DNA of 64,000 bases, taken from Acarospora socialis. Lineage: Eukaryota; Ascomycota; Lecanoromycetes; Acarosporales; Acarosporaceae. Below the pieces are notes generated by a model. The model searched no databases. It worked only from the letters and a program-made list of their open reading frames with translations, and was not told the origin of the DNA. Made by a program: the position numbers and the translations under genes. Numbering within the stretch: the first letter of the stretch is position 1; each line of letters begins with the position of its first letter. Location of the stretch: NCBI GenBank assembly GCA_025617375.2, contig JAMYGW020000001.1, forward strand, positions 1,736,001 through 1,800,000, given 5' to 3'. Positions 22,488-35,306 of this stretch are shown here, piece by piece.

Positions 22488-25206
22488 CTAGAACACATCA
22501 CATAAGCTGGAATTCTTTGAAAACGTCTTTAGCTTCAAACTGACCTTCGCCTCGCGGGCAGCTTCCAGATTATGCCTGAAGTCGCGGTAGAGCGCTTTGA
22601 TCTCACCCTTCTGCTCCATAGTATCCACTACTTCATTGGCATAATCCCGTTTCTTGCGGATACTCCACTTTTCTCTTTCCAGAATCTTCTCAGCCGTCGT
22701 GTAACCTTCGTTCTGGAGCCAGTCCAAGACCCATTGGTTCAGATGATAGCGCCAGTGACTGAGCGCGTGAGCAGTTTCCGCGTTAGCTTTGCAGAACCTA
22801 GGTAGTTTGCCATGAGAAGCTGCGTTTCCGATAGTCTCGATAAGTGCTAAGCGCAGACATACCTTCCAACAAAGTACTCGACGTCGATGCTTGGGATGAC
22901 GTTGCCTCTACTGTCATAACTTTGAGTATCATCCCCAGCCTCCTCGTCTTCCTCCTCATCGGAGATATCCTCGAGCGAGTCGTAGTGGTATGCCTTACCC
23001 CCAAACGTGATTTTGTACTTTGCTGGATGACCGCTTCTGTTGCAGGCATCGCATTTGTGATCGAATAGAGTTGGGATTTCCACATCGTAAAAGACGGGAC
23101 GTGCCCTAAGTGCTCTCGAGAAGTTTGCCCCCCAGGCTGCTGACATGAATCTGGAGGACGAATAGCCTTTCACTTCGTCATCGAGCTTGAAGAAGGCCGT
23201 CCGATATATGGGATCATTTCGGTTGAACGCGGGATTCATCTTCTTCTGCACCATCCACTCGACAGCGTCCTTGAAGTGTTCGATAGCTCTTTTGTGGGCA
23301 TGGCGTGTGAACTCCAGCGGTGCCGCTTCCAGTGCAAAGGGCGCTCCAAGTGCATGGTCATCCTCCACAACAAAGTCCTCATCGTACTGGTCCGCATCTG
23401 CACGTAATGACTGGCGGACCGTTTCGATACCTGATTCCCCAACCTCATCGAATTCGTCATCCTCATCCGCTACCGATAAAGCTTCTTCTGCGGTTTCGCT
23501 GTCGTAGAGCGCACGCTTGGGCAACGCGGCCTGGTCGGAATCTGAAGCGAGATCATCAATCTTCTCACCGGCGCGACGACGTCTGAGTATTTCGAGCTGT
23601 CGCTGCTTTTCGTTTTTCATGGATGAAGCAACCCTGACGCGAGTGCGAGCCGTTTTGACACCTACGGGTGTTAAAGGCTATCTTGGTATACACTTTGGCA
23701 ACTGTGACTTACTGGAGCTACGGAGGTCTTCCAAGTCCTCATCAATATCTTCTTGCTCTTGTTGGCTGCTACTCTTCAAGGGGGTCAAGGGAACAGTAGG
23801 TGGCTCAATCGATTCATTGCCGGTCCCGGATACCAAATGACGGACTCGCGCACGCCTTCTGATAGGCGATGGCTGTATATCATCCTCGCTGTCTTCATCA
23901 GCGTCTTGTAGAATGTTCTTGATGCGTTGTCTCGACGTGATACTTCTGCGTCTCCTCTTCGCTGGTGAGCTCAGAACTACCTCATCATCGCTTTCATCCT
24001 CGTCAAGAGACTCGAGTTCCGTCGTGTCTCGCACTGGATCTGGCCTGGCACGAGCCATAGATCGAGTTTGACGTGTACTAGACGAGATCGCTGCTTCATC
24101 TCTGACGGAGGTTCCTGTGCGTGGTGTTGACTTGTGCTTCGAATTTGCTTGCCCCATGTTTGAGCTCACTGTTGAGACGGAGTATGAGCCACAGGACGGC
24201 ATTCGACATTCTTGGGAAGTGAAGTGTGAATTGTTATGATAGTTTAAGAGTCTACACTTACGTTGATGATCCGGGCTAGCATATGGATTGCTGGACGGTC
24301 CTTTCACTTCCGTTTGAGTATTTGTTTTTAGTGGACTTTCAGAGCCAGAATTTCCATCAGAATCATCACTACTTATGGCTATCGGTATTTTCTTTAAACG
24401 TCTTCGTGTGACCGTAGCAGACTTTATATCGTCTTCACCGGATTGAGTACTAAGATGATCTAGCTCGATAGGCGACGAGACAACGGGCCTGTGACTGCGG
24501 CGAACTTCAGCTTGTGGAGAAGAACTGGCGCCTGCAGGAACCATGCTCAGGTCAATCTGGCTTTGCTTGAGCTTTGCCTTGTGCTTCGGTTTGACTCTCT
24601 CGGGAACTTGTGCATTCATGTTTTTTACTTGTGTACTTGACTTCGGTGTGCTTGGTCCATCATGATGCTTCGGCTCACCGCTTGCATGAACTCTGCGACT
24701 GAACACGTTGGGAATCACATGTCTGCGGGGCCCGCTGTCGCTGGCAGTATCCGAATCGGTGGAAGTGCCTTACAGAGACTTTAGTGAGATTGTGATTCTG
24801 AGAAATACGATGATGACGCTAAAATGCGCTCACACAAGACTGTACCTCTGCTTGAACCAACCACATACGCCTGTGAGGACCCTCTTGGTGATGGCAGCAA
24901 GCTCAGGGTATCCTTAACCGCCTTTGGCTGCGTGCTCGGAGTCGTGATGACCACCGCGACATTTAAGCTTCTTGGAGGTGTGACCAATTCCTCAGCTGCG
25001 AAAGCTGACCCGATAGATGCCCCATCGGAATCCTTATCGAGCCGTCGTCTCTTGGAGGGCGTCGTTGAACCATCATACTGGGCTGTGACGCGGATATTGT
25101 TTGGATCGGTGTATCTCACAGCTGCTGCTGGGGATGAGGAGGATAATGGGCTGAAGACGAGGCGTGTCTGACGTTTCTTCGTCGAGTTTCTAGTAGTTGA
25201 GGGCAT
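22488..25206 (-). CDS. DUF4211-domain nuclear protein
   Basis: Uncharacterised fungal protein of 810 residues. Five exons: 25206-24846, 24768-24262, 24168-23713, 23661-22863 and 22797-22488, all in phase. ATG 25206 starts MPSTTRNSTKKRQTR. The first 450 residues are disordered and charged, with several basic clusters that look like nuclear signals (SKRRRLDKD, PAKRRRRS, PIRRRARVRH) alternating with acidic runs (DEDESDDE). The conserved part starts near KNEKQRQLEILRRRRAGEK and runs through the DUF4211 domain, which includes a possible zinc pair (HKCDACNRSGHPAKY) and WGANFSRAL. The C-terminal helix (ANAETAHALSHWRYHLNQW) is reached by the last splice. The composition suggests a chromatin-associated role, but this is inference. 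The domain call is firm; the function is unknown. Confidence 0.88.
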
Positions 25207-26984
25207 ACTGAAGTCGAGCAATCATGCTAACGTAGTCTTGATTAGGGCATAAGGTACTTAGGTAAAGTAAGCCTGGAGGTGCCACGGAACACGTCCCCCA
25301 TTGCGGGGCAAGGCAAGTCACCGTAACACGTTCTCACGTGAGTGACAAGTAACATTACAGTACCGGTCGGTAAGTGTTTATCCCAGGATGTAGACATTTA
25401 CTCATTTCCCCCCACCCAGGAGGGATAAACACTTACCGACTAGTACTGTACATTGCGCACTCGGGTAAACTAGGTACCAGGTACAGTGGCTGCCAGCATA
25501 CCTAAGGTGCTCCGTACGTTCAAGGTTCGATCTGTAAATTACGAAGACAGGTATTTGAACTTCGGGTATCAAGTCCGTGTTTGCCAGCCCCCTGAGCGGT
25601 TACTTGTCTCCGTACTCATACTTCTACTCGTACACAGTACTTGGGTAATTGAAAGAAGCTTCCAAGAATGGGTACGGGAGCGCTCGGTAAGGTAGGCGAT
25701 TCCATTATTGCTAGGTACAGATACCTCCAAGCAGGGTAAGGTGATTACGTTGGCAAACCACAAAGCATGAGAAGTTGGGAACTCTTTTCCCCCTTAATCT
25801 CCACTCAATCTTACTTGCTACCCTCAAGTGGCAGTGCAATCAGGTGGCATCAACTCCGTACCTTAGCTTGAGATGCTGTGAACTTACTCGCTTACCCGGT
25901 GGTTACTGATACTCCCGACTACTTATCATCGTCACCTTCTGCTTTAAATTCCGACTGGATCGCTACAATTCTCAGCTGATACGGAGGGAAGAAAGTATGT
26001 GTTTCAAGCAGTAAGGTGTTTGGGGCAGACGACACATCTTAAGCCCAAAAGCCCGGAAAGAAAGGAGTTACTGAGGTGTCAGTTATTATTAGGTTGGACT
26101 TTCATGATGAAGGGTTGATTGCCATTGATTTATAAACGTAGATGATCTCTTCCAACAAACAAGTTAGGCGCGGCTAAAAGATCGACTCGGTAGCACGGCT
26201 GCCGGGCTGGACCTTTCGTATACACATACGAAGTAGATAGTAGTAAGGTAGGAGGAGCACAGCATAAAATATGTAATAATAACGCCTGGAAGCGTGTCAT
26301 CAGCCTCCTCGTCATGATTATTTCATTAATCTTGGGTCGATCGAGATTGGTGTCCAACCAATGAAGTTACCGCCAATTGATCAATTTCTTTACTCCGTAC
26401 ACAGGATAGTAACGTCCAACGGGGGCGTGCTACCTTCTGAAGCACTCGTAACGTCGACAGCGTTGAGTGAAGACGAGCACATACCTACACATACGTACCA
26501 GTGGAACATTAATACCCAGAAACTGAAGGCAACGACTGACAAATCTCTCTCCTTTTACCTTACAGTAGCTTTCTCACTAAATTGAAGCAGCGAGGAGGAG
26601 ACTGTTGTGACGTCACTTCCCCATCGGGCAAGCTCGAGCCAAGCGCAAGCCTAACTAAAGTTCGAACCAGACCAGGAAACAGCAACCGGGAGAGAGAAGT
26701 GGAAGAAACAGGACCAAACTCAAGCGAGACGCTCCCTCTCATCTTCTTTTCCGCGCGCCCCCCCCCCAAAATTCAAATCTCCTCTCTTCCTCTCCTCTTC
26801 TTCTCTTCTTCCACAACCACACATCAACCCATAACATCAACTCTTCATCCATTCCATCCACATCGCGCATTCTGACACCAGACATCTTCGTCGCGGTCAG
26901 ATTCTCATTCACATCATCAACCTTCTTTCGAGTATTTCTTCATTACACCTCTTTTAATCACTTGGTCATCTCCCAGCCAACAAC
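25207..26984. other. Intergenic region with promoter of the DUF5923/DUF4449 gene
   Basis: About 1.78 kb with no gene on either strand. It contains the inverted repeat at 25356-25450 and many copies of short TAGGTACC-like words. From about 26750 to 26984 the plus strand is C/T-rich, as expected for the promoter and 5' leader of the next gene. Confidence 0.5.
25356..25450. repeat. 29-bp inverted repeat with 37-bp spacer
   Basis: The left arm (25356-25384) and right arm (25422-25450) are reverse complements over 29 bp with two adjacent mismatches. The inner 19 bp (GTCGGTAAGTGTTTATCCC and its complement) are perfect. The spacer is 37 bp. The structure could form a hairpin or be the palindromic ends of a small non-autonomous DNA element; I see no coding capacity and no clear target-site duplication. 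Confidence 0.8.
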
Positions 26985-29900
26985 ATGACGTCCAAGGCGG
27001 TCAACCGACCAACCAACGTGAAGCAAAGGGATGCCGACATCAATCAGAAGCTTCAACTTTACGGCATCTTCACCGGTGAGTTTGATTATCAACATCAACG
27101 CGATCCTAGTCGTGTTCTTGTTGTGTCGCGACTGCTCTCGATGTGAGGTTCGAGACTGACATCATCACTCGGTAGCTTTCTCAAACGGCAAAGTCCCATC
27201 GGTAAGTCGCTCGTGCAACGTATCAATCCTGCCTGCGATACTGATGGATACGGTCTGCAGAACAAGCAAATCGATGTGGCACTCAATAGCTTCCTCGCGT
27301 CGAGGGCTTTGTCGTCCCCCTCTGCGAAGCTCTCACCCGAGGGCCGGAAATTAGTTGCCGATTTCCGTGATGTGGTCGAGCAAGCCAAGTACATGCTTCT
27401 CACCAAGAACGCGGGCAACTTGCTGCAAGACTTCATCTGGCAGACGGAGCAGATGTCTGGTGCCGGTGCTCAGCTTCCCGGCGCCCCCATCGACAAGAAT
27501 ACCGCGAGACAGCACGGCAACCAGGCGTTGGATGGTTTGAGAACTCTCGGGACTCTTGTCCTCTCCAACGGTCAATTCCGGAAACTCTGTAAGTAGAGCA
27601 GGTGTTATGTTGATCCTACGCATGCTGACTTGGCATAGTGAGTGATGCTACTGTTCTTCTTCGTGACATCGCTGGCGATGCTGCCCAAAACGCAGCCAAC
27701 CGTGTGAACCCATCCAAGGATGAGCTCTCACAGATTGATCGCCCGGCCGATGACAACACCTGGCATGACGTTCCCTCTCGGGGCGATCTGAAGAGTCAGA
27801 TGAGAGGCCAAGTTGACAAGCAGAAGCCATTCTCGCGCTCTGAAATGAGGGACGCTGTCGGTGACGCAAGCCAAAACGCGAGTGGCTCTCGTGACCCCGG
27901 CCATGCTGCCGATATGGCGGGACATGACCAGCGGTACGGCACTGACCATGGTGTCGACGCTCAGTCTGGTGCTCGAGCGGGCATGCAGAATTTGCAAGAT
28001 CGTGCCTCTCAAAACATGCCGGAGGAGACCAAAGACCGAGCTCGTCAGACTGCCGGTCAGACTAAGGGTTACCTTCAGGACAAGTTTCCAGAAGAGCGTC
28101 GTCAGCAGACCATTCACCGTCTGAAGAAGATGGTCGTCGAAATCCAAGGCCACCAGGACTGTGAGTCATTCAGTAATCATGTTGTGGCAATTGACTGACG
28201 GACAACAGACCAGCAGGCGATTGAGACTCTGTTGAATCTTGCCGAGAACTATGCCGGCCACGCTCAAAACATGACCCAGCAAGCAACGGGCACCGTTAGA
28301 GGTGCACATAGTGACACTGCATTGACACAGGCAGAGAATGACCTTCGGGTATGTTTATGAGTTTGACTCTAAAATTGAAGTTGTGCTGACACTCGTCAAG
28401 ACTTTGCTTGAACGCTTCGCCAACCACACATCAGCCGATGATCTGATGGAGGCGATTAACGACGTCTACCGCGACGCCGACAGAGATCCCGAGCTCAAAT
28501 CATGGTTCCAACACATGAACCGATATGTCCGCAAGTGTCTCAAAGAGCAAGGCTACATCATGACCGATGGCGCGACCCAAGAATGGAATCAGCTCAGCGA
28601 CCGTGGTCAATTCCTTCTTCGCGATCGGTACCGGGACCATACGAACCGCATCATCGATGAGGCGAAATTCTTCGGCGAACAGTTCGACAAGGACCCGATG
28701 AACAAGCGCTTCGCTAACTCGATGCAAAAGCTCTTCAACGAACTCGGCAATGATGAGAATGGAAAGCCTACTTTCAAGCCACACTTGATCAAGGATCTCA
28801 CCGACGTCATCTTGCCGGGTCTCTTCGAGAGTATCCGATATGTGCCCATTCCCAGGATCGAGTACTCTGATCCCATGATGGATGCCGTTGTTGAGAATCT
28901 CGTCATCGAGAGCGACAACCTTATGCCAAATGTCTTCGAGTTCGGTAGTGACAACTACTACCGATGGGGCCGCAAGACAATCTCCAGCAAACTCAAGAAT
29001 AAGGTGATGGTCTCAGTATCCGGTGTTCAGATGGACCTCAAAGGTAAGGACACATGAATGCACCCACAAAGCATGCAGCTAACTCGATCGTAGATGTCAG
29101 CTACTACATCAAGAAGAAGCAAGGCTTCCCATCCATCACTGACACGGGTCTTATGGACATCTTCATGGGTGGAACCGGCTTCAGCTTCAAGATCGCAATG
29201 GAGACTGCCGATAAGAGCGACAGACAACATTTCTTCAAGATTGACAAGGTCACTGTTGATGTCAAGAACCTGAACATCAAGTTGAAGAAATCGAAATTCA
29301 AGCTGTTGTTTGGCCTCTTCAAGCCGCTCTTGTTTGGTGTCATTCGTCCTGCGGTAGCCAAGCTTCTTGAGAAGCAGATCAAGGATTATGTCCACCAGGC
29401 CGATGGTTACGCATACGAGATTTACCGTGAAGCTGAACGTGCCAGCAAGGAAGCGAAGAACAACCCCGAGCAGGCGCAAAACATCTACCAACGCTACGTC
29501 AACGCCGCTCAGAAGAAGGCGATGCAAGGCAAACAGAAGACGCAAGAGGCCGCTGCGGACAAGAAGGTCAATGTTGCTTTGACCCAGCACGACTCGATCT
29601 TCCCCAACGTCAAACTTCCAGGCGGCATCTCTACCAAGGCCACCGAGTACAAGGACCTCGCCCGAAAAGGAGACAAATGGGAGTCGCCTATTTTTGGCAT
29701 CGGCTCCGCTCGGGAGACAAGCGACCTTCCCAAGCCTACGCCGATCTCTCGAAAGCCGCACCACGCCGCGTCCGGCGGGGTACGAGGAAACCAGAACATC
29801 GACTCAGGTCACTCCAACACCGGCATCGGCTCCGCTACCAGCACTGGATACGATCAAGGATACGGCCAGAACACTGGTGCTGGTTACGGCCAACAAACCG

Positions 29901-30106
29901 GCGCAGGATACGGTCAGCCCACTGGTGCAGGTTATGGCCAGACCAACGGATCTGCTGGCTTCAGCAACCAAGTCAATCAGGCATTTGGAAACGAAGGTCA
30001 AGACTTGTCTCTCAAGAACAATACCGGTGTCAATGGTCCTGTCCCCGTCACAACCGGCGGCACTCTTCTTGGTCCAAACAACCCTGTCCTCAGCGGTATC
30101 GCTTAG
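26985..30106 (+). CDS. DUF5923/DUF4449 protein, TULIP-like lipid-binding
   Basis: Large fungal protein of 920 residues, probably lipid-binding. Seven exons: 26985-27075, 27176-27201 (26 nt), 27261-27588, 27639-28160, 28209-28348, 28401-29043 and 29094-30106, all in phase. The N-terminal half is helical and polar, with repeated D/Q/N-rich helices around residues 150-330 (for example DAVGDASQNASG). The central part (ELKSWFQHMNRYVRKCL, then YVPIPRIEYSDPMMDAVVEN) is the conserved DUF5923/DUF4449 core; VPIPRIEYSD is typical of fungal BPI/TULIP-like proteins. The C-terminal tail after residue 800 has four near-repeats of GAGYGQ-T (nt 29862-29950). No signal peptide or membrane span is seen, so a cytosolic or peripheral membrane role is likely. 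Family call good, function unknown. Confidence 0.87.
29862..29952 (+). repeat. Gly-Tyr-Gly-Gln tandem repeat in the coding region
   Basis: About four copies of a roughly 24-bp unit encoding G-A-G-Y-G-Q plus two variable residues, in the disordered tail of the DUF5923/DUF4449 protein. The copies differ at third positions, so the repeat is old or under selection. Confidence 0.75.
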
Positions 30107-32123
30107 AGATCTGCCGATTCTGTGTTATCCTGGCTGTCGTTCTGGAAAGTCTGTCTGCTTTGTGTTTGATGATACCATTACCGCGTACGTTCATACCCAT
30201 GATGGATAATAGGTAATGGAATGGTGGAAGAGGGGTGAGACGGGATGATGGCCATTGGAGAGGTTTCTTTTGTTTGTCTCTTTTATGTTTTTCCTGCAGT
30301 TTTCGATGATATGTCTAAGTATCGATGCTACCCTCACTGACGATCTCTGTGCCAAGCTCAGATCATAAGTGTTGGTTGTCATCTTTTATGGGCCTCAGTC
30401 AGCTCGGATTGCCCTTCGTCTTTAGACTTTGGCATCCGGTTGGCTAGATCCTGACTGACACATTGTCTTTGATACCCACGGGTTCGCTGGACATTGGTCT
30501 TGATGTGTCCTTTCTATCTTGTACGTTCGAAGCCTTGCTGTCTGTGCAGGCTTGGTAGAAGATTGGAACGTCGTTTCTCTAAAAGTAATTAAGTTGCACC
30601 GAAAACAAGACTTCTCTCCATATGTGATATACTGTCCATGTGATCTCAACACCTTCTCCGCATGGTCATCGCCGTTGAAAGACACTACGATCATGAACCA
30701 ACAGTCCGACCTGCGTCACAGCAAACATCCCTCGCACAACGACAGTTACCCCACCTCCTGGCCTTCCCAGAAAGGAAAGCAACTAATCTGGGTTACATGA
30801 CGGTGGCGTTGCGATCTAGGTACCAGGCCTTGATTGACGCCTCGCAGCTAATAGCAACCAAGGCCACTGCTCCATACCCGGACAAGACCTGTTCAGCCAT
30901 CAACACCTTTCAGCTATCAAAAGCTTCCCACAACTATTCCCAATGCCTCAAGCCTGCTTCCAGCCCAGTATATACCTCATCGCCCCCTTGCCCCCTTGCC
31001 CCCTTGCCCTAGTCAGTCCACGCCCAGCTCGAGCATTCAGGTCCCAATCACACAACCACAATAAGAACGATATCAAATCCCCAAGCTTCTCTTCGAACCC
31101 CCTTTCCCCATCGTTCCCAACTCTCCCGCCCTCCATTTTTCCACGAACCTTGGTCATGGATATTTTCCCGTAAGCAACATTCGCCAACGACGTTGGCGAG
31201 ATGTAGGAGGGCTTGGGTGGAGAGGAGAGGAGAGGACCGGACTCGTAGCGAACTTCTCGGACGCGCTCTCTTGGCGGTCAGGACGGAGGGGTACGTGTTT
31301 TCGATAGGGGTGTGAGAAAAGACTGTAGCGTATGGGTGGGGTTATGGGGGACAGGGTGAGGCAGGGTAAGTAGGGTAAGACGGGGGTTAGGGTTGAAGGC
31401 CACCATACTGTAATTAGACGTACTGGGCTGGCTGTGGAGAAGGAGGGAGGGAAGGAAGGGAAGGGAAGGGGATGGCATGTGTAGTCCTCTCTCGGGTTGA
31501 TGTTGGTATTGATTTTGATGGCGATGGTTGAGGCAGAGGGCGTGATTTACAATACACTACCGGTTTGTTTTCCGTGGTGTACGTACGGGGGATGGGAGAT
31601 GCAATCACTTTTCTCTCGTTTACCCACACGCTCCTTGAGGTGTATATAGATACATGCTTATACCGTATTGGTGCCGGCCTCTTTATCATTCTCTGGTTGT
31701 AGAGCAGAGAGTGGGTGAACATTGGTCTGTCTTTCCTCTTTCTCTTCTACTATGTTCATGGAGCTCGTTCTCGTATGTTGGTGTGGTCTTTCGTATTTGG
31801 GAGGAGAATCGCTATCGGGTAGAATACCGAGCCAAGAGATGCAGATGAGAGACAGAGGACGAGACGAAATCCTGAGTGAGAAGATTGGATCGAGAGGTGA
31901 GGAGAAGCGTTCTGCATGTATCGTACTAGAGGTGATGGGGATCCGGACATAATAATGGGCGCATTAGATCTCACTACGCCCTCGCTTTCTTCTGGTAATT
32001 GTTGATGACTGTTTATTGGGCCTGCAGCATTTATGCCCCTCCACCTCCCACCCGGCCACTCCCCTCCTTTCACTCTTATTTGCATGTCCGACGAACTCGA
32101 CACAACGCCCCCACCTCATTATA
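30107..32123. other. Intergenic region
   Basis: About 2.0 kb between the DUF5923/DUF4449 gene (+) and MDM10 (-), both ending into it. It has strong strand asymmetry in places: C-rich near 30940-31140, G-rich near 31300-31480 with several GGGAA repeats. It holds the short tandem repeat at 30983-31006. I see no gene. Confidence 0.45.
30983..31006. repeat. Short tandem repeat, 3 x CCCCCTTG
   Basis: Three exact copies of the 8-bp unit CCCCCTTG in non-coding DNA, followed by a partial fourth copy. Confidence 0.9.
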
Positions 32124-33546
32124 TCAAGACGAATACATCAACTCGACGCCCACGCCTCTAAACATTTTGTCCCTTCCCCGCAAATCGACGCTCGCGCCAC
32201 AACTGTACAACAGCTCCTTGACCCGCCCCTCCCACAGCACACCGATATTCCAGTCCTGATCGACGCGCGCTTTAAGCACGCCGGTCACATCTTCGTCCCC
32301 GTCACCTTTATTCACCTCTCCCTCTCCACTATGCCCATACCCCTCCCACTCCCTTCCCCCACCCCTCAGCTTGCGATACACCCACCCCAACTCCCCTTCC
32401 TCCTCCCACCCTTTCCTCCTCCTCTTCCTCCTCCGCCAAAGTTCCATCCCAACCACCAACTCACTCTCATACGAATAAACATTAAAGTCAAACCGCGAGC
32501 AGAGCGTCAGCCCCCGCGCCGCTTTCACGGCATACGTCGACGACAGGTTGCCCATGAGCGGGTTCAGCGTCAGCGTCATGGTGTAGGGAAAGCCAGCGTG
32601 CTGCGGCAGCGTCGCGAAGCGGATTCCCGTGCTGACGCCGCCGGATTGGTTCAGCAGGCCGTAGTAGAGCTCGAGGCCGGCGGAGAAGCGGCCGTTGTTG
32701 GCATTTGGAGGCTGTTGTAGTGTCGTGGGGGGAGATGGGGCGGGGAGATGTGAGGGGTGGGAAGCGGGTGGCGACGAGGAAGAGGAGGCTGAAGGAGACG
32801 GAGGAGAAGAGAGACGGGGATCGGGCCCGAAATTGTAGAGACCCCGGACGCCAAAGAGGGCGCTGTCGGTGCTGTAGAGGTACTCGGTGCTGTACTTGCC
32901 GACGTCGTGCTGGAAGAGGGCGAGGATGGTGCCGCCGCTCTTGAGGCGCGAGTCGCTGACGCAGGAGAGCTTGAGCTGTTGGGTCGGCGAGAGGCGGCGG
33001 AGGTAGAGGGCTTCGAGGGTGGATTGGGGGAGGTAGAGGCGGCCGTAGAGAAGGGCATCTGGTTGCGGAGGTTAGTCTGATATCCTCTCGTGTGCAGGGC
33101 ACTGGTGGCTGGGTGGAGGGCAACCTTTCTGGTCGGAGTTCAACTGATGCCGACTATGCGATGGCCAGTGGGGCCGGCGCAGCTCTTGCAGTTGTCTGTA
33201 GCCTTCGATCACATGATGTAGTTCGATATCGTTGCTTCGTGACTTGGCTTTGAGAGGTAGGGATGAGTAGAGGTAGGATAAGGAACCGTCGACGGCGCCG
33301 ATGCTGCCCAGGGTGTAGGATGTTGCGAAGTTGGGCGAGGAGAGGGAGGAGACGTTGAGACGGAGGCCGCGCGGGGTGTCGAAGTCAAGGAGAGCTGCAG
33401 AAACCAAAATTGTCAGCGTTATCTTTGCGACCGGTGTCAAAAAACGTACCACGAGCGGTAGCTGTCAGGGAGCCGTAGGAATTATCTCGATTCCAGTGGG
33501 ATGCTTCGTAGAAGGCGTTCTGCACGTACTCCATAAACCCCAACAT
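32124..33546 (-). CDS. mdm10: Mitochondrial distribution and morphology protein 10
   Basis: Outer-membrane beta-barrel shared by ERMES (ER-mitochondria tether) and the SAM complex (barrel assembly). Exons: 33546-33450, 33394-33125 and 33058-32124, giving 433 residues, a normal length. ATG 33546 gives [20 protein letters not shown], the invariant Mdm10 start; the preceding TTGCAG suggests a spliced 5' leader. Conserved blocks follow: [37 protein letters not shown] and, near the end, [20 protein letters not shown] Ser/Pro-rich loop (around residues 210-250) and a basic loop (RRRKRRRK, around 345) lie between barrel strands, as in other filamentous fungi. Identification is firm. Confidence 0.95.
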
Positions 33547-33860
33547 CCTGCAAGCACACAATGAACACAACCATCAATTCACTCCTGATAGAAGTCAATA
33601 CATCATTGAATTATCATATCAATGATTTTCGCAATCATCAGACATAACGACGACGAGCACAACAACTCCAGAGCGCATCCCACCCAAACAAGCCTAGCCT
33701 CGGCAGCGGTAGCGGAAAATCTCCTACCGAGCCCTTACTCGAACTATTATTTTCCAGCCCTACATCCAGTACTCATACAACACCTTACACCACCCTCCAA
33801 ACCCACAACCACACCCACTCCCAACCACCCAATCAATCAAAGTTATCAGAATCCCTCAAA
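33547..33860. promoter_or_regulatory. Divergent promoter, MDM10 / MRT4
   Basis: A 314-bp stretch between divergent start codons; it includes a probable 5'-leader intron end just upstream of MDM10. Nothing else is visible. Confidence 0.5.
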
Positions 33861-34732
33861 ATGCCACGCTCCAAGCGCGCCAAAGTCGTACACCTCTCGA
33901 AGACGGAGAAAAAGGGCAAAGAGCACACGATCAAGCTGTTCGGCGCGATCCGCGAGAGCGTTGACAAGTACCAGCACTGCTTCGTCTTCGCCGTCGAGAA
34001 CATGCGCAACACCTACCTCAAAGACGTGCGGACGGAGTTTAGCGACAGCAGGTGTCTGCCCTTCTCCCCTTCCTCCCTGTCGTCTTTCCTCCTTCTTGCA
34101 CTTTCCACCCATCCCACCATGTGCCGACGTACGCCAGCAGCGTGCGAGACGGACAGACAGACAGCCCAAGCAATCGGTAGCTAACCGCTCTCGGGCGAAA
34201 ACGTAGGCTCTTCTTCGGCAAAACCAAACTCATGGCCAAAGCCCTCGGCGCCTCCCCCGCCGACGAACACGCCCCGCACCTCTCCCTCCTCTCGCAGCAC
34301 CTGGCCGGCAACGTCGGCCTCCTCTTCACCTCGCGCCCGCCGGCCGCCATCCTCGAGTATTTCGCCACCTACGCCCCGCTCGACTACGCGCGGGCGGGGA
34401 CCGTTGCGTCGCGGTCGTTTACAATCCCGGCGGGCACGGTGTATTCGCGGGGTGGGGAGATTCCCGCCGAGGAGGACGTGCCGCTGGCGCATAGTTTGGA
34501 GGTCAATGTGAGGCGGCTGGGGATGCCGACGAGGTTGGTGAAGGGGAGGGTGGAGTTGGAGGGGGAGTATACGGTTTGTAGGGAGGGGGAGGTGTTGAGT
34601 AGTGCGCAGACGGCGCTGCTGAAGACGTTTGGGGTCGTGATGGCGGAGTTTAGGGTCGAGGTAAAGGCGTATTGGAGTGCGGCTACGCAGGAGGTTACGG
34701 AGGTGGGGGCGATGGATGTTGTGGGGTCGTGA
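33861..34732 (+). CDS. mrt4: Ribosome assembly factor Mrt4
   Basis: P0-like factor that occupies the stalk base of the 60S pre-ribosome in the nucleus and is exchanged for P0 late in assembly. Two exons: 33861-34051 and 34207-34732, giving 238 residues. ATG 33861 gives [19 protein letters not shown], the typical Mrt4 start; the splice rebuilds [16 protein letters not shown], the rRNA-binding segment shared with P0. [17 protein letters not shown] and [18 protein letters not shown] are the insertion-domain blocks. It lacks the acidic P-protein tail, which separates it from P0. Identification is firm. Confidence 0.95.
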
Positions 34733-35306
34733 TGGGATGGCATGTTGTGTGGGAAGGGTTTAAGATCTCAGTGTGGGTTGGCACTCTATTGTACATCGTA
34801 ACGACGCCATGACGGTAGAAGAAAATGGGAGGCTAGGCGCTCTGCTTTGCTCTTGCTTGCTCTTACCACAATGAAATCACTAATACAAAGTCCAAAGTTC
34901 AATACTGTACAAACAGTAGATCATGAGAGTCAGATGTCCACAAGGTGGACGCTCTTACCTGATCTTACCTGAAAGTAAGGTCACGCAAAGCCTGTGTCTC
35001 GTCGCATACTCACCTAAAGAAAGGAAGACAAAAGGTACAAAATTTAGAAGAGCCTCAATACTGTGCAAACCATACCCGTCCCTGAAAGTTGTGTGATGCC
35101 TGTGTCTGAACCCTACCGATGGAGGCGGCGCCTATCCGATGGTGGAGGTCAGATGTTCCGGTTGTAGTCTTACCCCGAGTGCAAGAGATGATCCTGTACG
35201 TTTTGGTGCATGTAGAAAGTCGCTGCTTACCCCTGACGACAGAGAGTAGGAAATGCTGGAGCGGAGCGTCGGGAAACCCACCACACCCCGATGCAGGGTC
35301 TCAAAC
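34733..35306. other. Convergent intergenic region
   Basis: 574 bp between MRT4 (+) and the U1-70K gene (-), both ending here. No gene is visible. Confidence 0.5.

Noticed and set aside
22019-22505. Overlapping frames of about 150 codons on both strands
   Set aside because: No family features or splice partners; their mutual overlap suggests chance lack of stops.
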